Part shown: piece by piece, positions 38,756-48,293 of the stretch
Layout: each line of letters starts with the position of its first letter
How positions within the stretch are numbered: position 1 is the stretch's first letter
NCBI RefSeq assembly: GCF_000828915.1
Contig: NZ_AP014569.1
Span: forward strand, 1,550,001-1,614,000
Source of the DNA: Serpentinimonas maccroryi
Lineage (GTDB): Bacteria > Pseudomonadota > Gammaproteobacteria > Burkholderiales > Burkholderiaceae_C
DNA length: 64,000 nt
Direction of reading: 5' to 3'
Program-made: the position numbers and the translations under genes
The notes under the pieces: model-generated
Told to the model about the DNA's origin: nothing
Seen by the model: the letters and a program-made list of their open reading frames with translations, nothing else
Databases searched by the model: none

Positions 38756-40153
38756 CTAGCCGCGCTGCCCCGGAAACTTGGGCAGGCCCATGCCGCCCAG
38801 CCCGCCGCCGCCCATGCCGCCCAACTGCTTCATCATCTTCATCAGGCCGCCGCCTTTCATTTTTTTCATCATGCCCTGCATCTGCTCGAACTCCTTGAGC
38901 AGCCGGTTCACTTCCTGCACCTGCACCCCGGCCCCGGCGGCGATGCGGCGCTTGCGTGTGGCTTTGATGAGTTCGGGCTTGCGCCGTTCTGCCGCTGTCA
39001 TGCTGCAGATGATGCCTTCTTTGCGCCGCACCTCTTTGTCGGCCCGGTCCATGTCGGCGACACCGGCTTTGGCCGAGAGCTGGCTGGGCAGTTTGTCGAT
39101 CAGGCCCGCCAGGCCGCCCATTTTTTTCATCTGCCGGATCTGCTCCAGAAAATCTTCGAGCGTGAAGCTGGCGCCGCTCTTGACCTTGGCGGCAAAGGCC
39201 TGCGCCTGCGCCACATCGACCCCGGCCGTGACCTGCTCGACCAGCGCCACGATGTCGCCCATGCCCAAAATGCGGCCGGCGTGGCGCTCGGCGTCGAAGG
39301 CCTCGAGGCCGTCGAGCTTTTCGCTCACGCCGGCAAACTTGATTGGCACCCCGGTCACGGCGCGCACCGACAGCGCCGCGCCGCCGCGGGCGTCGCCATC
39401 GAGTTTGGTGAGCACGATGCCGGTGAGCGGCAGCGCGTCTTTGAAGGCGCGCGCGGTGTTGACCGCGTCTTGGCCCTGCATGGCATCGACCACGAACAGG
39501 GTTTCGATGGGTTTGAGCGCGGCGTGCAGGGCCTGGATTTCGGCCATCAAGACGGCGTCGATGGCTAGCCGGCCGGCGGTGTCAACCAGCAGCACATCAA
39601 AGTGGTGTTTGCGCGCGTAGTCGAGCGCGGCAAGGGCGATGTCGAGCGGTTTCTGCTCGGGCGTGCTCGGGAACCACTCGGCGCCGGCCTGCGCCGTCAC
39701 GGTCTTGAGCTGCTCGATGGCGGCGGGGCGATAGACGTCGCCCGAGACCGTGAGCACTTTCTTTTTGCGCCGCTCGATCAGGTGGCGCGCCAGCTTGGCG
39801 GTGCTGGTGGTCTTGCCCGCGCCTTGCAAACCGGCCATGAGCACCACCGCCGGCGGTTGCGCCGCCAGATTGAGCTCGCCGGCCGTATCGGCGCCCATGG
39901 TGGCCGCGAGTTCTTTGTGGATGATGCCCACCAGCGCCTGCCCCGGCGTGAGCGAACCCACCACCTCGGCGCCCAGCGCTTTGGCCTTGACGCGGGCGAT
40001 GAAGTCGCGCACCACCGGCAGGGCCACGTCGGCCTCGAGCAGCGCCAGCCGCACCTCGCGCAGCATGTCGGCAACGTTGTCTTCGGTGATGCGCGCCTGG
40101 CCGCGCAGCTCTTTGACCAGGCGTGAGAGTTTTTCGGTAAGGGCTGAGGCCAT
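38756..40153 (-). CDS. ffh: Signal recognition particle protein Ffh
   Basis: The GTPase of the bacterial SRP that targets nascent membrane proteins. The 465 residues comprise the N domain, the G domain with GLQGAGKTTSTAKLARHL near residue 105, DTAGRLAID and TKLDGDARGGAAL, and a Met-rich M domain (MKKMGGLAGL; QMQGMMKKMKGGGLMKMMKQ). The C-terminal Gly-rich tail GGMGGGGLGGMGLPKF is common in Betaproteobacteria. It is divergent from the cytochrome c assembly-type gene, a conserved arrangement in this group. Confidence 0.98.
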   Translation of the reverse strand: MASALTEKLSRLVKELRGQARITEDNVADMLREVRLALLEADVALPVVRDFIARVKAKALGAEVVGSLTPGQALVGIIHKELAATMGADTAGELNLAAQPPAVVLMAGLQGAGKTTSTAKLARHLIERRKKKVLTVSGDVYRPAAIEQLKTVTAQAGAEWFPSTPEQKPLDIALAALDYARKHHFDVLLVDTAGRLAIDAVLMAEIQALHAALKPIETLFVVDAMQGQDAVNTARAFKDALPLTGIVLTKLDGDARGGAALSVRAVTGVPIKFAGVSEKLDGLEAFDAERHAGRILGMGDIVALVEQVTAGVDVAQAQAFAAKVKSGASFTLEDFLEQIRQMKKMGGLAGLIDKLPSQLSAKAGVADMDRADKEVRRKEGIICSMTAAERRKPELIKATRKRRIAAGAGVQVQEVNRLLKEFEQMQGMMKKMKGGGLMKMMKQLGGMGGGGLGGMGLPKFPGQRG

Positions 40154-40187
40154 GCGGGCAATCGTGGGCTGGGTTTAAACTCCGAGC

Positions 40188-40988
40188 ATGATACTCGCCA
40201 CAAGCCCTTGGTGGAGCACTGCGCCCGCGGTGGGTGCGGCGCTGGGCTACCTCGTGCTGGCCTGGGGCTCGCAGCGGCTCGGGCGTGGACCCACCAGCGG
40301 CCTGATGCTGGCGGTGTGGTTGCTGCATGGGCTGGCGCTGCTGGCGGCGCTCGCCGTCACACCGGCGCGCTTTGGCTTTGCCACCACGCTGTCGGTCACG
40401 GCTTGGCTGGTGCTCACGGTGTATGCAATCGAAACCCGGCTCTACCCGCAACTGGCCACGCGCTGGACTTTGGCCGGCCTGGGCGCCCCAGCGGTGTTGC
40501 TGGCGCTGCTGTTTCCGGGGCAGACTTACCCTGCCCTGCTCTCGGGCTGGCTGCCGCTGCACTGGGCCTTTGGTGTGGCCTCTTACGGTTTGCTGGGCGT
40601 GGCGGTGGCACACGCCTGGATGATGCAACGCAGCGAGCAGCAGATGCGCAGCGGCCAGCCCTCCAGCCAGGCCCTGCCGCTGCTGATGCTTGAGCGCATC
40701 ACCTTTCGCTTCGTCGGTGCCGCCTTTGCGTTGCTCACCCTCACCTTGTTTGCCGGGGTTTATTTCTCGTGGCTGCTGCACGCCAGCGGCTGGGCTTGGA
40801 CGCACAAGACCGTTTTTACCCTGCTATCCTGGGTTGTGCTGGGGGTGCTGCTGCTGGGGCGCTGGCGCTACGGCTGGCGGGGTTGGCGTGCGGCGCGCAT
40901 GCTCTACCTGGCAGCGGGCCTGCTGCTGCTGGGCTATGTGGGTTCGCGCTTCGTGCTCGAAGTGCTGTTGCAGCGGGTGCCGGTATGA
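40188..40988 (+). CDS. Cytochrome c assembly-type inner membrane protein (CcsA/YpjD family)
   Basis: A 266-residue polytopic protein with about eight helices. The middle block with HWAFGVASYGLLGVAVAHAW and the later HKTVFTLLSWVVLGVLLLGR carry the conserved histidines of the CcsA/CcmC-like fold. In many Proteobacteria the gene adjacent to ffh is this family (YpjD/CorE-like) and is not proven to act in haem export. It overlaps the next gene by ATGA, so the pair is co-translated. Confidence 0.85.
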   Translation: MILATSPWWSTAPAVGAALGYLVLAWGSQRLGRGPTSGLMLAVWLLHGLALLAALAVTPARFGFATTLSVTAWLVLTVYAIETRLYPQLATRWTLAGLGAPAVLLALLFPGQTYPALLSGWLPLHWAFGVASYGLLGVAVAHAWMMQRSEQQMRSGQPSSQALPLLMLERITFRFVGAAFALLTLTLFAGVYFSWLLHASGWAWTHKTVFTLLSWVVLGVLLLGRWRYGWRGWRAARMLYLAAGLLLLGYVGSRFVLEVLLQRVPV

Positions 40989-41251
40989 AGTACGCCTTGG
41001 TCGCGCTGGTGCTGGTGCTGGCGTTTTTCATCTGGCGCCACAAGCGGCGCCAGCGCCTGCGCGAGCGTGAGCAACACCAGGCGGCGCAGGCGCAAGCGGC
41101 GGCACGCAAACAGCAGGAACAGACTCTGGCCGCCCCGGTCCAGATGGTGCAGTGCCACCACTGCGGCCTGCACCTGCCGCTGAGCGAGGCCACCCCAGGG
41201 GCGCTGGGGCACTACTGTGACCACGAACACCGCCAGCGCGTCGAAGGCTAA
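40985..41251 (+). CDS. PP0621 family zinc-ribbon-like small membrane protein
   Basis: An 88-residue protein with one N-terminal transmembrane helix (YALVALVLVLAFFIWRH), a basic and Gln/Ala-rich linker, and a C-terminal Cys/His pattern (MVQCHHCGLHLPLSEA and HYCDHEHRQRV) that matches the PP0621 family. Function is unknown. It sits between the cytochrome c assembly-type gene and pilS, a conserved order in Burkholderiales. Start and stop overlap both neighbours. Confidence 0.85.
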   Translation: MKYALVALVLVLAFFIWRHKRRQRLREREQHQAAQAQAAARKQQEQTLAAPVQMVQCHHCGLHLPLSEATPGALGHYCDHEHRQRVEG

Positions 41252-42950
41252 AGCCAGCGCGGCGGCTGACGCTACGGGTTTTGCCCCGACCTGGTTTGTG
41301 CCGGCCCCTGAACCGCCTGTGCCCAGCGCGTTCAACTTCGAGACCACGACCGAATCGAGTGCCCGGCTGTGGCGTTACTTCATGGCGGCGCGGCTGCTGG
41401 TGGCCCTCGGATTGCTGGCTTGGCTGGCTTGGGCCCAAGCCCAGGGCCAGGCGCCGCTGTGGCTGCTGCTGCTGTGCGCAGCCTACCTCGTTTCTACCGC
41501 TGCCGTGCTGCGCTGGAGCCACCCGGCCCAAGCCGATTCGTTCTGGGCCCCGGGCTGGCTGCTGACCCTGTGGGTCGATCTGGCTTTTTTTGGCCTGCTG
41601 CAATGGACACACGGCGGCAGCGTGAACTACATGCCGCTGTTTGTGCTGCCGGTGTTGCTCGCGGCGGTGCTCGGGCCGCTGCGGCTGGCACTGGGCAGCG
41701 CGGCCTTTGCCACCCTGGTGTTGTTGTTCGATGCCGTGGCCGGAGAGCTGCTGCGGCCGCAGCACGCCGCCACCTATGCCCAAGGCGCCATCAGCGGCGC
41801 GGGCTTGTTCTTGGTGGCACTGCTGGTGCACCAGCTGGCGCAGCGCTTGGGGCGCGAGCAAGCCCAAGCCAGCAGCCACCGCGCCATGGCCGACGCGCAG
41901 GCGCAGGTGAACCAGATCATCGCCACCGGACTGAGCGAGGGCGTGCTGGTGATCGATGCGCGCGGCCAGATCTGGCACGCCAACCCGGCCGCTTGCGCCA
42001 TGCTGGGCGCGGCCGGCGAGCAGCCACCCTACCCGCTTTTGCCCACCCTGCCGGCTTGGCCCTTGCTGTCGAGTTGGGCCCGCGCCCTGCTTTTACAGGG
42101 CAGCCACACGAGCTGCACCATGCGCCTACCGAGGCCAAGCGGGGAGCCCCTGCAGGTGCAGCTGCGCGCCCACCTCAACTGGCCGGCGCCGGGCAGCCCA
42201 GCGCAGCCCACCTGCGTCATATTTATGGAAAGCCTGCGCGACATCGAGGCCCGCATCCGCACCGAAAAGCTCGCGGCCATGGGCCGGGTGTCGGCGGCGG
42301 TGGCGCACGAAATCCGCAACCCGCTGGCCGCCATCAGCCAAGCCAACGCGCTGCTGGCCGAAGAAGCCCTGCAGCCGGCGCAGCAACGCCTGAGCCTGAT
42401 GATCGGGCACAACGCCAAACGCCTGAGCCGCACCGTCGATGACATTCTGGAGCTGGCCCGGCAACCGCTGCGCCCCGACGGCAGCAGCCCGAGCTTGAGC
42501 TTGGACCCGACCGTCGCCGCCCTGCTGGCCGAGTGGCTGGCGCTCAACCCGCAGGCCCAGCTCGAATGGCTGCCCGGCGCCCCCCAAGCCACGGTCGCCT
42601 TCGAGGCCGAGCACCTGCGCCGGGTGTTGGTCAACCTGCTCGACAACGCGCTGCGCCATGCCGCCGACAGCCCGCAGCCACTGCAGCTCGCCACCCGGCA
42701 CGGCAGCGAGGGCGTACAGCTCGAGGCCTGGAACCCCGGCCCACCGATGCCGGCCGAGGTCGAAGCGCACCTGTTCGAGCCCTTCAACTCCTCGCACAGC
42801 CGCTCCAGCGGGCTCGGGCTGTACCTGGCGCGCCAGTTGTGCCAGCGCCACGGGGCCCAACTCGACTACTGGCGCGCCGACCGCGCCGAGTCCCAAGGCC
42901 ATGCCTTTGTGCTGCGCTTTGCTGCCCCGGCCAGCGCTGGCGGGCCATAA
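41217..42950 (+). CDS. pilS: Sensor histidine kinase PilS
   Basis: The membrane sensor of the PilS-PilR system controlling type IV pilin expression. The 577-residue protein has several N-terminal helices (YFMAARLLVALGLLAWLAWA and following), a PAS-like region (residues about 240-340), the H-box VAHEIRNPLAAISQANAL near residue 364, N-box LVNLLDNALRHAADSP and G-box SSGLGLYLARQLC. The GTG start at 41217 overlaps PP0621 by 35 bases; the upstream ribosome site is weak, so a later start is possible. In relatives pilR follows directly; here two other genes intervene. Confidence 0.85.
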   Translation: MTTNTASASKAKASAAADATGFAPTWFVPAPEPPVPSAFNFETTTESSARLWRYFMAARLLVALGLLAWLAWAQAQGQAPLWLLLLCAAYLVSTAAVLRWSHPAQADSFWAPGWLLTLWVDLAFFGLLQWTHGGSVNYMPLFVLPVLLAAVLGPLRLALGSAAFATLVLLFDAVAGELLRPQHAATYAQGAISGAGLFLVALLVHQLAQRLGREQAQASSHRAMADAQAQVNQIIATGLSEGVLVIDARGQIWHANPAACAMLGAAGEQPPYPLLPTLPAWPLLSSWARALLLQGSHTSCTMRLPRPSGEPLQVQLRAHLNWPAPGSPAQPTCVIFMESLRDIEARIRTEKLAAMGRVSAAVAHEIRNPLAAISQANALLAEEALQPAQQRLSLMIGHNAKRLSRTVDDILELARQPLRPDGSSPSLSLDPTVAALLAEWLALNPQAQLEWLPGAPQATVAFEAEHLRRVLVNLLDNALRHAADSPQPLQLATRHGSEGVQLEAWNPGPPMPAEVEAHLFEPFNSSHSRSSGLGLYLARQLCQRHGAQLDYWRADRAESQGHAFVLRFAAPASAGGP

Positions 42951-42992
42951 GGCGTATGCTGCGCCCTTTAGCCTGCTAAATTTGACTTAACT

Positions 42993-45900
42993 ATGCATAT
43001 CATGAAACCTAGTACACCGTTTGAGAGCAAAATCACGCTCATTTTTGCCGGCGTGGTGCTGGTGCTGCTGGTGCTGGCCTACACCGCCTTGCAGCTCACG
43101 CGCCACGCGCAGACCTTGGAGAAGCAGGTGGAGCACGCCCAAGAGGTGCTCGATACCCTGAACGCAATCAATGTGCACACCCTGCACATCGACGTCAAGC
43201 GGCAAAACTTCATCATCACGGGTGACCAGACGCTGCTGCCCCACCTCGACGTCCATCGGGTGCACCGTGGCCAAGCACTCCAAAGGCTGCGGGAACTGAC
43301 GCAGGGCAATGCCGCACAGCAAGAGGTCTGGCATCAGATCCGCGAGCTGCTCGATCAACGGCGCGCCATGTCGGAGCGCATCATCGAACTGCGCCTGAGC
43401 GCGGGTGAACTGGCGGCGCGCCGCTACAGTGACGACACACCGATGCTCCAGACTAGGGTACGCTTGGCGGAATTGCTGGATACGATGGAGGCCCACGAGC
43501 AGCGCCTGCTGCGCACGCACCAGACCAAGCATGACCGCGCCCAAGCGATCAACGCCTATGCCTACGCCCTGCTCGCGCTGCTGATCGCCGCCCTGCTGCT
43601 GACCACCTTCTGGTTCATTCGGCGCCAACTGCGCGCCAATGAGGCCGGCCGGCGCGCGCTGGCGGCCAGCGAGCAAACGCTGGCGACGACGCTGAACTCG
43701 ATCGGCGACGCGGTGGTGGCGACCGACACCCAGGGCCGCGTCAGCCTGATGAACCCCGTCGCCGAACGCCTCAGCGGCTGGGGTTTCGCCGCCGCCCAAG
43801 GCCAGCCCCTGGCCACTGTGTTGCACCTCATCGACGAGCACAGCCGCGCGGCGGTCGATTTGCCGGTTGCACAGGTACTGAGCAGCGGCAGCAGCGTTGG
43901 GCTGAGCAACCACCGGCTGCTGCTGGGGCGCGACGGCCACGAATGGCCGATCACCACCACCGCCGCCCCCATACGGGGCGCCGAGCAGCAGACCAGCGGC
44001 GTGGTGCTGGTGTTGCGCGACGTCAGCCTCGAGCGCGCCGCAGCGCGCGCGCTGCGCAGCCAAAACGAACTGCTGGAGCAGCGCGTGCGCGAGCGCACGG
44101 CGCAACTGCAGCAGAAGCAGCGGCGGCAGCAGGCCGAAAACCACGTGCTCGACGCCATCAGCAGCAACCAGCCCCTGAGCGCGGTGCTCGAGACCATTGC
44201 GCACGAAGTCGAGGCGCTGATGCCCGACGCGCTGTGCTCGATCCTGCTGTTCGACCCCGAAGGTGTGCACCTGCACCACGGCGCCGCACCCAGCCTGCCG
44301 GCCGAGTTTGTGCGTGCCATCGATGGGCTGCAGATCGGAGCGCAAGTGGGCTCGTGCGGCACCGCGTTGCACCGGAACCAGCAGGTGATCGTCAGCGACA
44401 TCGGCACCGACCCGCTGTGGGCCGATTTCGCCGCTCTGGCCCTGCCACTGGGGCTGCGGGCCTGCTGGTCCACCCCGGTGCGCAGCGGCAGCACCCAAGT
44501 CTTGGGTGCCTTCGCCGTCTATTACCGCAGCCCGCGCACGCCGACCGCGTCTGAGCTCGAGTACCTAGACGACTGGTCGCGCCTGACTGGGCTGGCGATC
44601 GAGCGCCAGCGCGACGCCGACGCCATCGAGGCCTTGAACCACAGCCTAGAGCGGCGCGTGACCGAGCGCACTGCCGAACTGGAACTGGCGCGCCTGGAGG
44701 CGCAGCGCCTGTCGCAAGTCAAAGACATATTCTTGGCCACCATGAGCCACGAGATACGCACCCCGCTCAATGCCCTGTTCGGCATGCTGGAGCTGCTCGG
44801 CCTGCGCGCGCTGGACCACGAAGCCCAGCGCATGCTCGGCGTGGCGCTGCAATCGGGCCAGGCGCTGCTGCATATCATCGACGACATTCTGGACTTCTCT
44901 AGGATCGAGGCTGGCAAGCTCGAAATCCACCCCGAGCCGACCTCAATCAGCGAACTGATCGAGCTCAGCGCCGACAGCTTTCGCAAATTGTCCTCGAGCA
45001 AAGGCGTGCGCCTGTTGCACTGGGTGGACCCCCAGCTCAGCCCGCTGCTGCTGACCGACCGCTTGCGGCTGCACCAAATCCTGAACAACCTGCTCTCCAA
45101 CGCCGTCAAGTTCACCCACGCCGGCCAAGTCACGCTCAAAGCGGAACGCGTGCAGCTCCAAGGCGCCACCGAGCGCGTGCGCCTGTCGGTGACCGACACC
45201 GGCATCGGCATCGCGCCCGCAGTCCAGGCCACGCTGTTCCAACCCTTTTCCCAAGGCGATGCGCAAACCACGCGGCGCTATGGCGGCAGCGGCTTGGGGC
45301 TGGCGATTTGCCGCCGCCTCGCCGACCTGATGCACGGCGAGCTCGAACTACAGAGCACGCCGGGCGTGGGCACGACCCTGAGCCTGACGCTGGACTTGCC
45401 CATCCTGAGCGCCGGGGAGCTGCAAGCCAGCCCGGCCGCTGCGTGGCAGCCCAGGCGCGGTAGCGCACCTGCCGCCTGCGCCTTCACGCCCGCCGACCGG
45501 GCGCGGGAGCGCGCTGCCGGGCGCCTGGTGCTGCTGGTCGATGACCACCCGAGCAACCGCGACCTGCTGAGCGCGCAACTGCAGACGCTGGGCTACGCCT
45601 CGGACCAAGCCAACGACGGCCATGAGGCCTTGCGCCTGTGGGAGTGCGAGCGCTACGGCCTGTTGATCACCGACTGCCACATGCCCGACATGGACGGCTA
45701 CCAGCTGATGCGCGAGATCCGCCGCCGCGAAGCGGCCACGGGCCGCGTGCGCCTGTCCATACTGGCCTGGACCGCCAACGCCCTGTATGACTCCAGCGCC
45801 GACTGCGCCGCCGCCGGCGCCGACGACATCTTGGTCAAACCGAGCAACCTGCTGTTGCTGCAACAAAAGCTCGAGCAGTTGCTGCCCCAGGACGCGCCAC

Positions 45901-46307
45901 AAGCTGACGGCGCCGCCGCGCCTGCGGATTCCACAGCAGCCGATGGCCCAACTGCCCCACCTGCGCAAGCGCCCACGCAACCGCCAGCGCTCAGGCGCGG
46001 GGCCCTGCGCGAACTGTCGGGTGGCGATCTGGCGCTGGAGCGCACGCTGCTGCTGCGCTTTCGGGCCGCGCACCAAGCCGACGCCGAAGCCCTCTGGCGT
46101 GCGGCCGCAGCCCGCGATGCCGCCGCGCTGGCGCACTTGGCGCACCGCATCCGGGGCGCGGCGCTGATGATCGGCGCCGACCCGCTGGGCAACGCCAGCT
46201 TGGCGCTGGAGCAGGCGGCCAAGGAACAGGACTGGAACGCCATCGAAGCGGCGCTGGCGGCTTGGAAAGAGGCGGCGGCTCAACTCGAACCCGAGCTGCC
46301 GACTTAG
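42993..46307 (+). CDS. Hybrid sensor histidine kinase with PAS, GAF, REC and HPt domains
   Basis: A 1104-residue membrane sensor: transmembrane helix (ITLIFAGVVLVLLVLAYTAL), a periplasmic helical domain of about 150 residues, a second helix (YALLALLIAALLLTTFWFI), PAS (about residues 220-350), coiled coil, GAF (about 390-540), H-box MSHEIRTPLNALFGML near 585, ATPase (NNLLSNAVKFTHAG, GGSGLGLAICRRL), receiver with LLITDCHMPDMDGYQL near 893, and a C-terminal HPt with AHLAHRIRGAALM near 1050. All relay residues are intact. It resembles kinases that feed REC-EAL partners (RocS/PvrS/VieS type). The next gene is such a protein, 44 bases downstream. Confidence 0.93.
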   Translation: MHIMKPSTPFESKITLIFAGVVLVLLVLAYTALQLTRHAQTLEKQVEHAQEVLDTLNAINVHTLHIDVKRQNFIITGDQTLLPHLDVHRVHRGQALQRLRELTQGNAAQQEVWHQIRELLDQRRAMSERIIELRLSAGELAARRYSDDTPMLQTRVRLAELLDTMEAHEQRLLRTHQTKHDRAQAINAYAYALLALLIAALLLTTFWFIRRQLRANEAGRRALAASEQTLATTLNSIGDAVVATDTQGRVSLMNPVAERLSGWGFAAAQGQPLATVLHLIDEHSRAAVDLPVAQVLSSGSSVGLSNHRLLLGRDGHEWPITTTAAPIRGAEQQTSGVVLVLRDVSLERAAARALRSQNELLEQRVRERTAQLQQKQRRQQAENHVLDAISSNQPLSAVLETIAHEVEALMPDALCSILLFDPEGVHLHHGAAPSLPAEFVRAIDGLQIGAQVGSCGTALHRNQQVIVSDIGTDPLWADFAALALPLGLRACWSTPVRSGSTQVLGAFAVYYRSPRTPTASELEYLDDWSRLTGLAIERQRDADAIEALNHSLERRVTERTAELELARLEAQRLSQVKDIFLATMSHEIRTPLNALFGMLELLGLRALDHEAQRMLGVALQSGQALLHIIDDILDFSRIEAGKLEIHPEPTSISELIELSADSFRKLSSSKGVRLLHWVDPQLSPLLLTDRLRLHQILNNLLSNAVKFTHAGQVTLKAERVQLQGATERVRLSVTDTGIGIAPAVQATLFQPFSQGDAQTTRRYGGSGLGLAICRRLADLMHGELELQSTPGVGTTLSLTLDLPILSAGELQASPAAAWQPRRGSAPAACAFTPADRARERAAGRLVLLVDDHPSNRDLLSAQLQTLGYASDQANDGHEALRLWECERYGLLITDCHMPDMDGYQLMREIRRREAATGRVRLSILAWTANALYDSSADCAAAGADDILVKPSNLLLLQQKLEQLLPQDAPQADGAAAPADSTAADGPTAPPAQAPTQPPALRRGALRELSGGDLALERTLLLRFRAAHQADAEALWRAAAARDAAALAHLAHRIRGAALMIGADPLGNASLALEQAAKEQDWNAIEAALAAWKEAAAQLEPELPT

Positions 46308-46351
46308 ATCTGGATGCACAATAGCCACTACTGCAGCCAGGGAAATCAAGC

Positions 46352-48292
46352 ATGAACCAATCTGAGATCGAGCGACTGCGCTTCATGATCGTCGAAGACG
46401 AGCCCACGCAGCGCGCCAGCTTGGTGGCCCTGCTGACGCGCATCGGGGCGCGCCACATCACGCAAGCCGAACACGGGCGGGCCGCGCTCGAGATGTTGCA
46501 GGCCCAGTCGCCACCGACCGACGTCCTGCTCTGCGACCTCGACCTGCCCGAGATGGACGGCATGGCCCTGTTGCGGCAAATGGCCGGCTTGCCCAGCCTG
46601 CCGTCGATCATACTGGTCAGCCAGCTCGACGCCGCCATGCGCGATTCGGTCTTTGCCATGGCCCAAGCCTACCGCTTGCCGATCTTGGGTGACATGGCCA
46701 AACCGCCCTCGCGCAGCAAGCTGCTCGACTTGCTGGCGCTCCACCAAGCGTCTGCGCTCCACAAGCCACGCCCTGCCAACGCGGCGGCACCCGCGGTCGA
46801 GCGCGATGAAATCGCCGCGGGCCTGAAAAAAGGCGAGTTCGTGCCCTACTTTCAACCCAAGGTCGAGATGGACAGCGGCCGCGTCGTCGGCGTCGAGGCG
46901 CTGGTGCGCTGGAACCACCCACACCGCGGTCTGCTGGCACCGGGGGCGTTTCTGGCTGCGGTCGAAAGCCACGGCCTGATGGACCACCTGACGTGGATCG
47001 TGCTGTCCCAATCGGCCGCCATAGGCCAAACCTGGCACCAGCGTGGTCTGGCACTGACGCTGTCGGTCAACCTCTCGCTCAGCTCGCTGGGCCGTGTCGA
47101 ACTGGCCGAGCGCATCGTCGAAGTCGTGTCCAAACACGGGTTTCCGCTCAGCAGCATGATCCTAGAAGTGACCGAATCGGCGGCCATGCAAGCCGTCGGG
47201 CCCAGCCTAGAAAACCTGACGCGGCTGCGCCTGCGCGGCTTCGGGCTGTCGATCGACGACTACGGCACCGGCTACTCGGCGCTGCAGCAACTGACCCGGG
47301 TGCCGTTTACCGAACTCAAGATCGACCAATCTTTCGTCAGAACGGCGGTCCAGCACGAAACCACACGCATCGTGGTCGAGTCCAGCCTCGATATCGCGCG
47401 CAAACTCAAGCTCAAGAGCACCGCCGAAGGCATCGAAACCCCCCAGCAGTGGGAAATGCTCAAGGCCATGGGCTGCGACATCGCCCAAGGCTACCTGATC
47501 GCCAAGCCCATGCCGGCCGAAGCCCTGCCCGACTGGGTGGCGCGCTGGCACCCCGGCAGCCTCAAACGGCGCACGTCCAGTGCGCCTGAGGTTGACATTC
47601 TGCTGGTCGAAGACGAAGACTTCCAGCGCGCCACCTATGCCGAACTGCTGCGCCAGTTGCGGCTCGGGCGCGTCGAGACCGCGGCCAGCGTCGAACAGGC
47701 CCTGCATTGCCTCGAGTACGCCCGCTATGGGCTGGTGATCACCGACGTCGATCTGGGCCAGTCCAGCGGACTGGAGCTGGTGCGCCTGATCCGTTCGCGC
47801 CAAACCCCGGCTGGGCCGCAGACGCGCATCGTGCTGCTGTCGTCGCACGCCGAGGAAGACCTGGTGCTGCAGTCGATTGCGCTCGACATCAATGGCTACC
47901 TCGCCAAGCCAGCCAGCGCCTTTGCCTTGCAAGAAGCCATCGAACAAGCGCTGACCGAAGCCTTCATTGCCCAGCCTGCCGTCCACTATCTGGGCCTGAG
48001 CGCCGCCGAACCCCCTGCCGACTCGCCCCTGTCGGCCTCGATCCTGCGCGACACCCCAGCCCGCACCGCAACGCCCGAACACCCGAGCGGCCGCGCCTTG
48101 GCGCTGGAGGGCCTAGAAGCCGGCATGGTGCTGGCCGCGCCGATTTTGAACGAAGAACACAAGCTCATCCTGCGCAGCGGCCATGTGCTCACGGCGTCGA
48201 TCATCAACCGCTTGCTCGAGATGCGCCACCTGCTGCTCAAACCGCTGGTCGTGGTGCATGCGGCCGCGCCACCCCAGCACCCCAGCGTCTGA
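46352..48292 (+). CDS. REC-EAL-REC cyclic-di-GMP phosphodiesterase
   Basis: A 646-residue response regulator. REC1 (residues about 9-130) has LLCDLDLPEMDG with the phospho-acceptor near 63 and a Lys in MAKPPSR. The EAL domain (about 148-400) keeps the catalytic set: VEALVRWNHP, a metal-binding Asn in LSVNLSLSS, EVTES, SIDDYGTGYSAL, LKIDQSF and TAEGIETPQQW, so c-di-GMP hydrolysis is expected. REC2 (about 410-530) has VITDVDLGQSSG. A short C-terminal block (ALEGLEAGMVLAAPILNEEH) resembles that found after receivers in HD-GYP and HDOD proteins. It ends one base before pilR. Two receivers around one EAL is unusual. Confidence 0.93.
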   Translation: MNQSEIERLRFMIVEDEPTQRASLVALLTRIGARHITQAEHGRAALEMLQAQSPPTDVLLCDLDLPEMDGMALLRQMAGLPSLPSIILVSQLDAAMRDSVFAMAQAYRLPILGDMAKPPSRSKLLDLLALHQASALHKPRPANAAAPAVERDEIAAGLKKGEFVPYFQPKVEMDSGRVVGVEALVRWNHPHRGLLAPGAFLAAVESHGLMDHLTWIVLSQSAAIGQTWHQRGLALTLSVNLSLSSLGRVELAERIVEVVSKHGFPLSSMILEVTESAAMQAVGPSLENLTRLRLRGFGLSIDDYGTGYSALQQLTRVPFTELKIDQSFVRTAVQHETTRIVVESSLDIARKLKLKSTAEGIETPQQWEMLKAMGCDIAQGYLIAKPMPAEALPDWVARWHPGSLKRRTSSAPEVDILLVEDEDFQRATYAELLRQLRLGRVETAASVEQALHCLEYARYGLVITDVDLGQSSGLELVRLIRSRQTPAGPQTRIVLLSSHAEEDLVLQSIALDINGYLAKPASAFALQEAIEQALTEAFIAQPAVHYLGLSAAEPPADSPLSASILRDTPARTATPEHPSGRALALEGLEAGMVLAAPILNEEHKLILRSGHVLTASIINRLLEMRHLLLKPLVVVHAAAPPQHPSV

Positions 48293-48293
48293 A

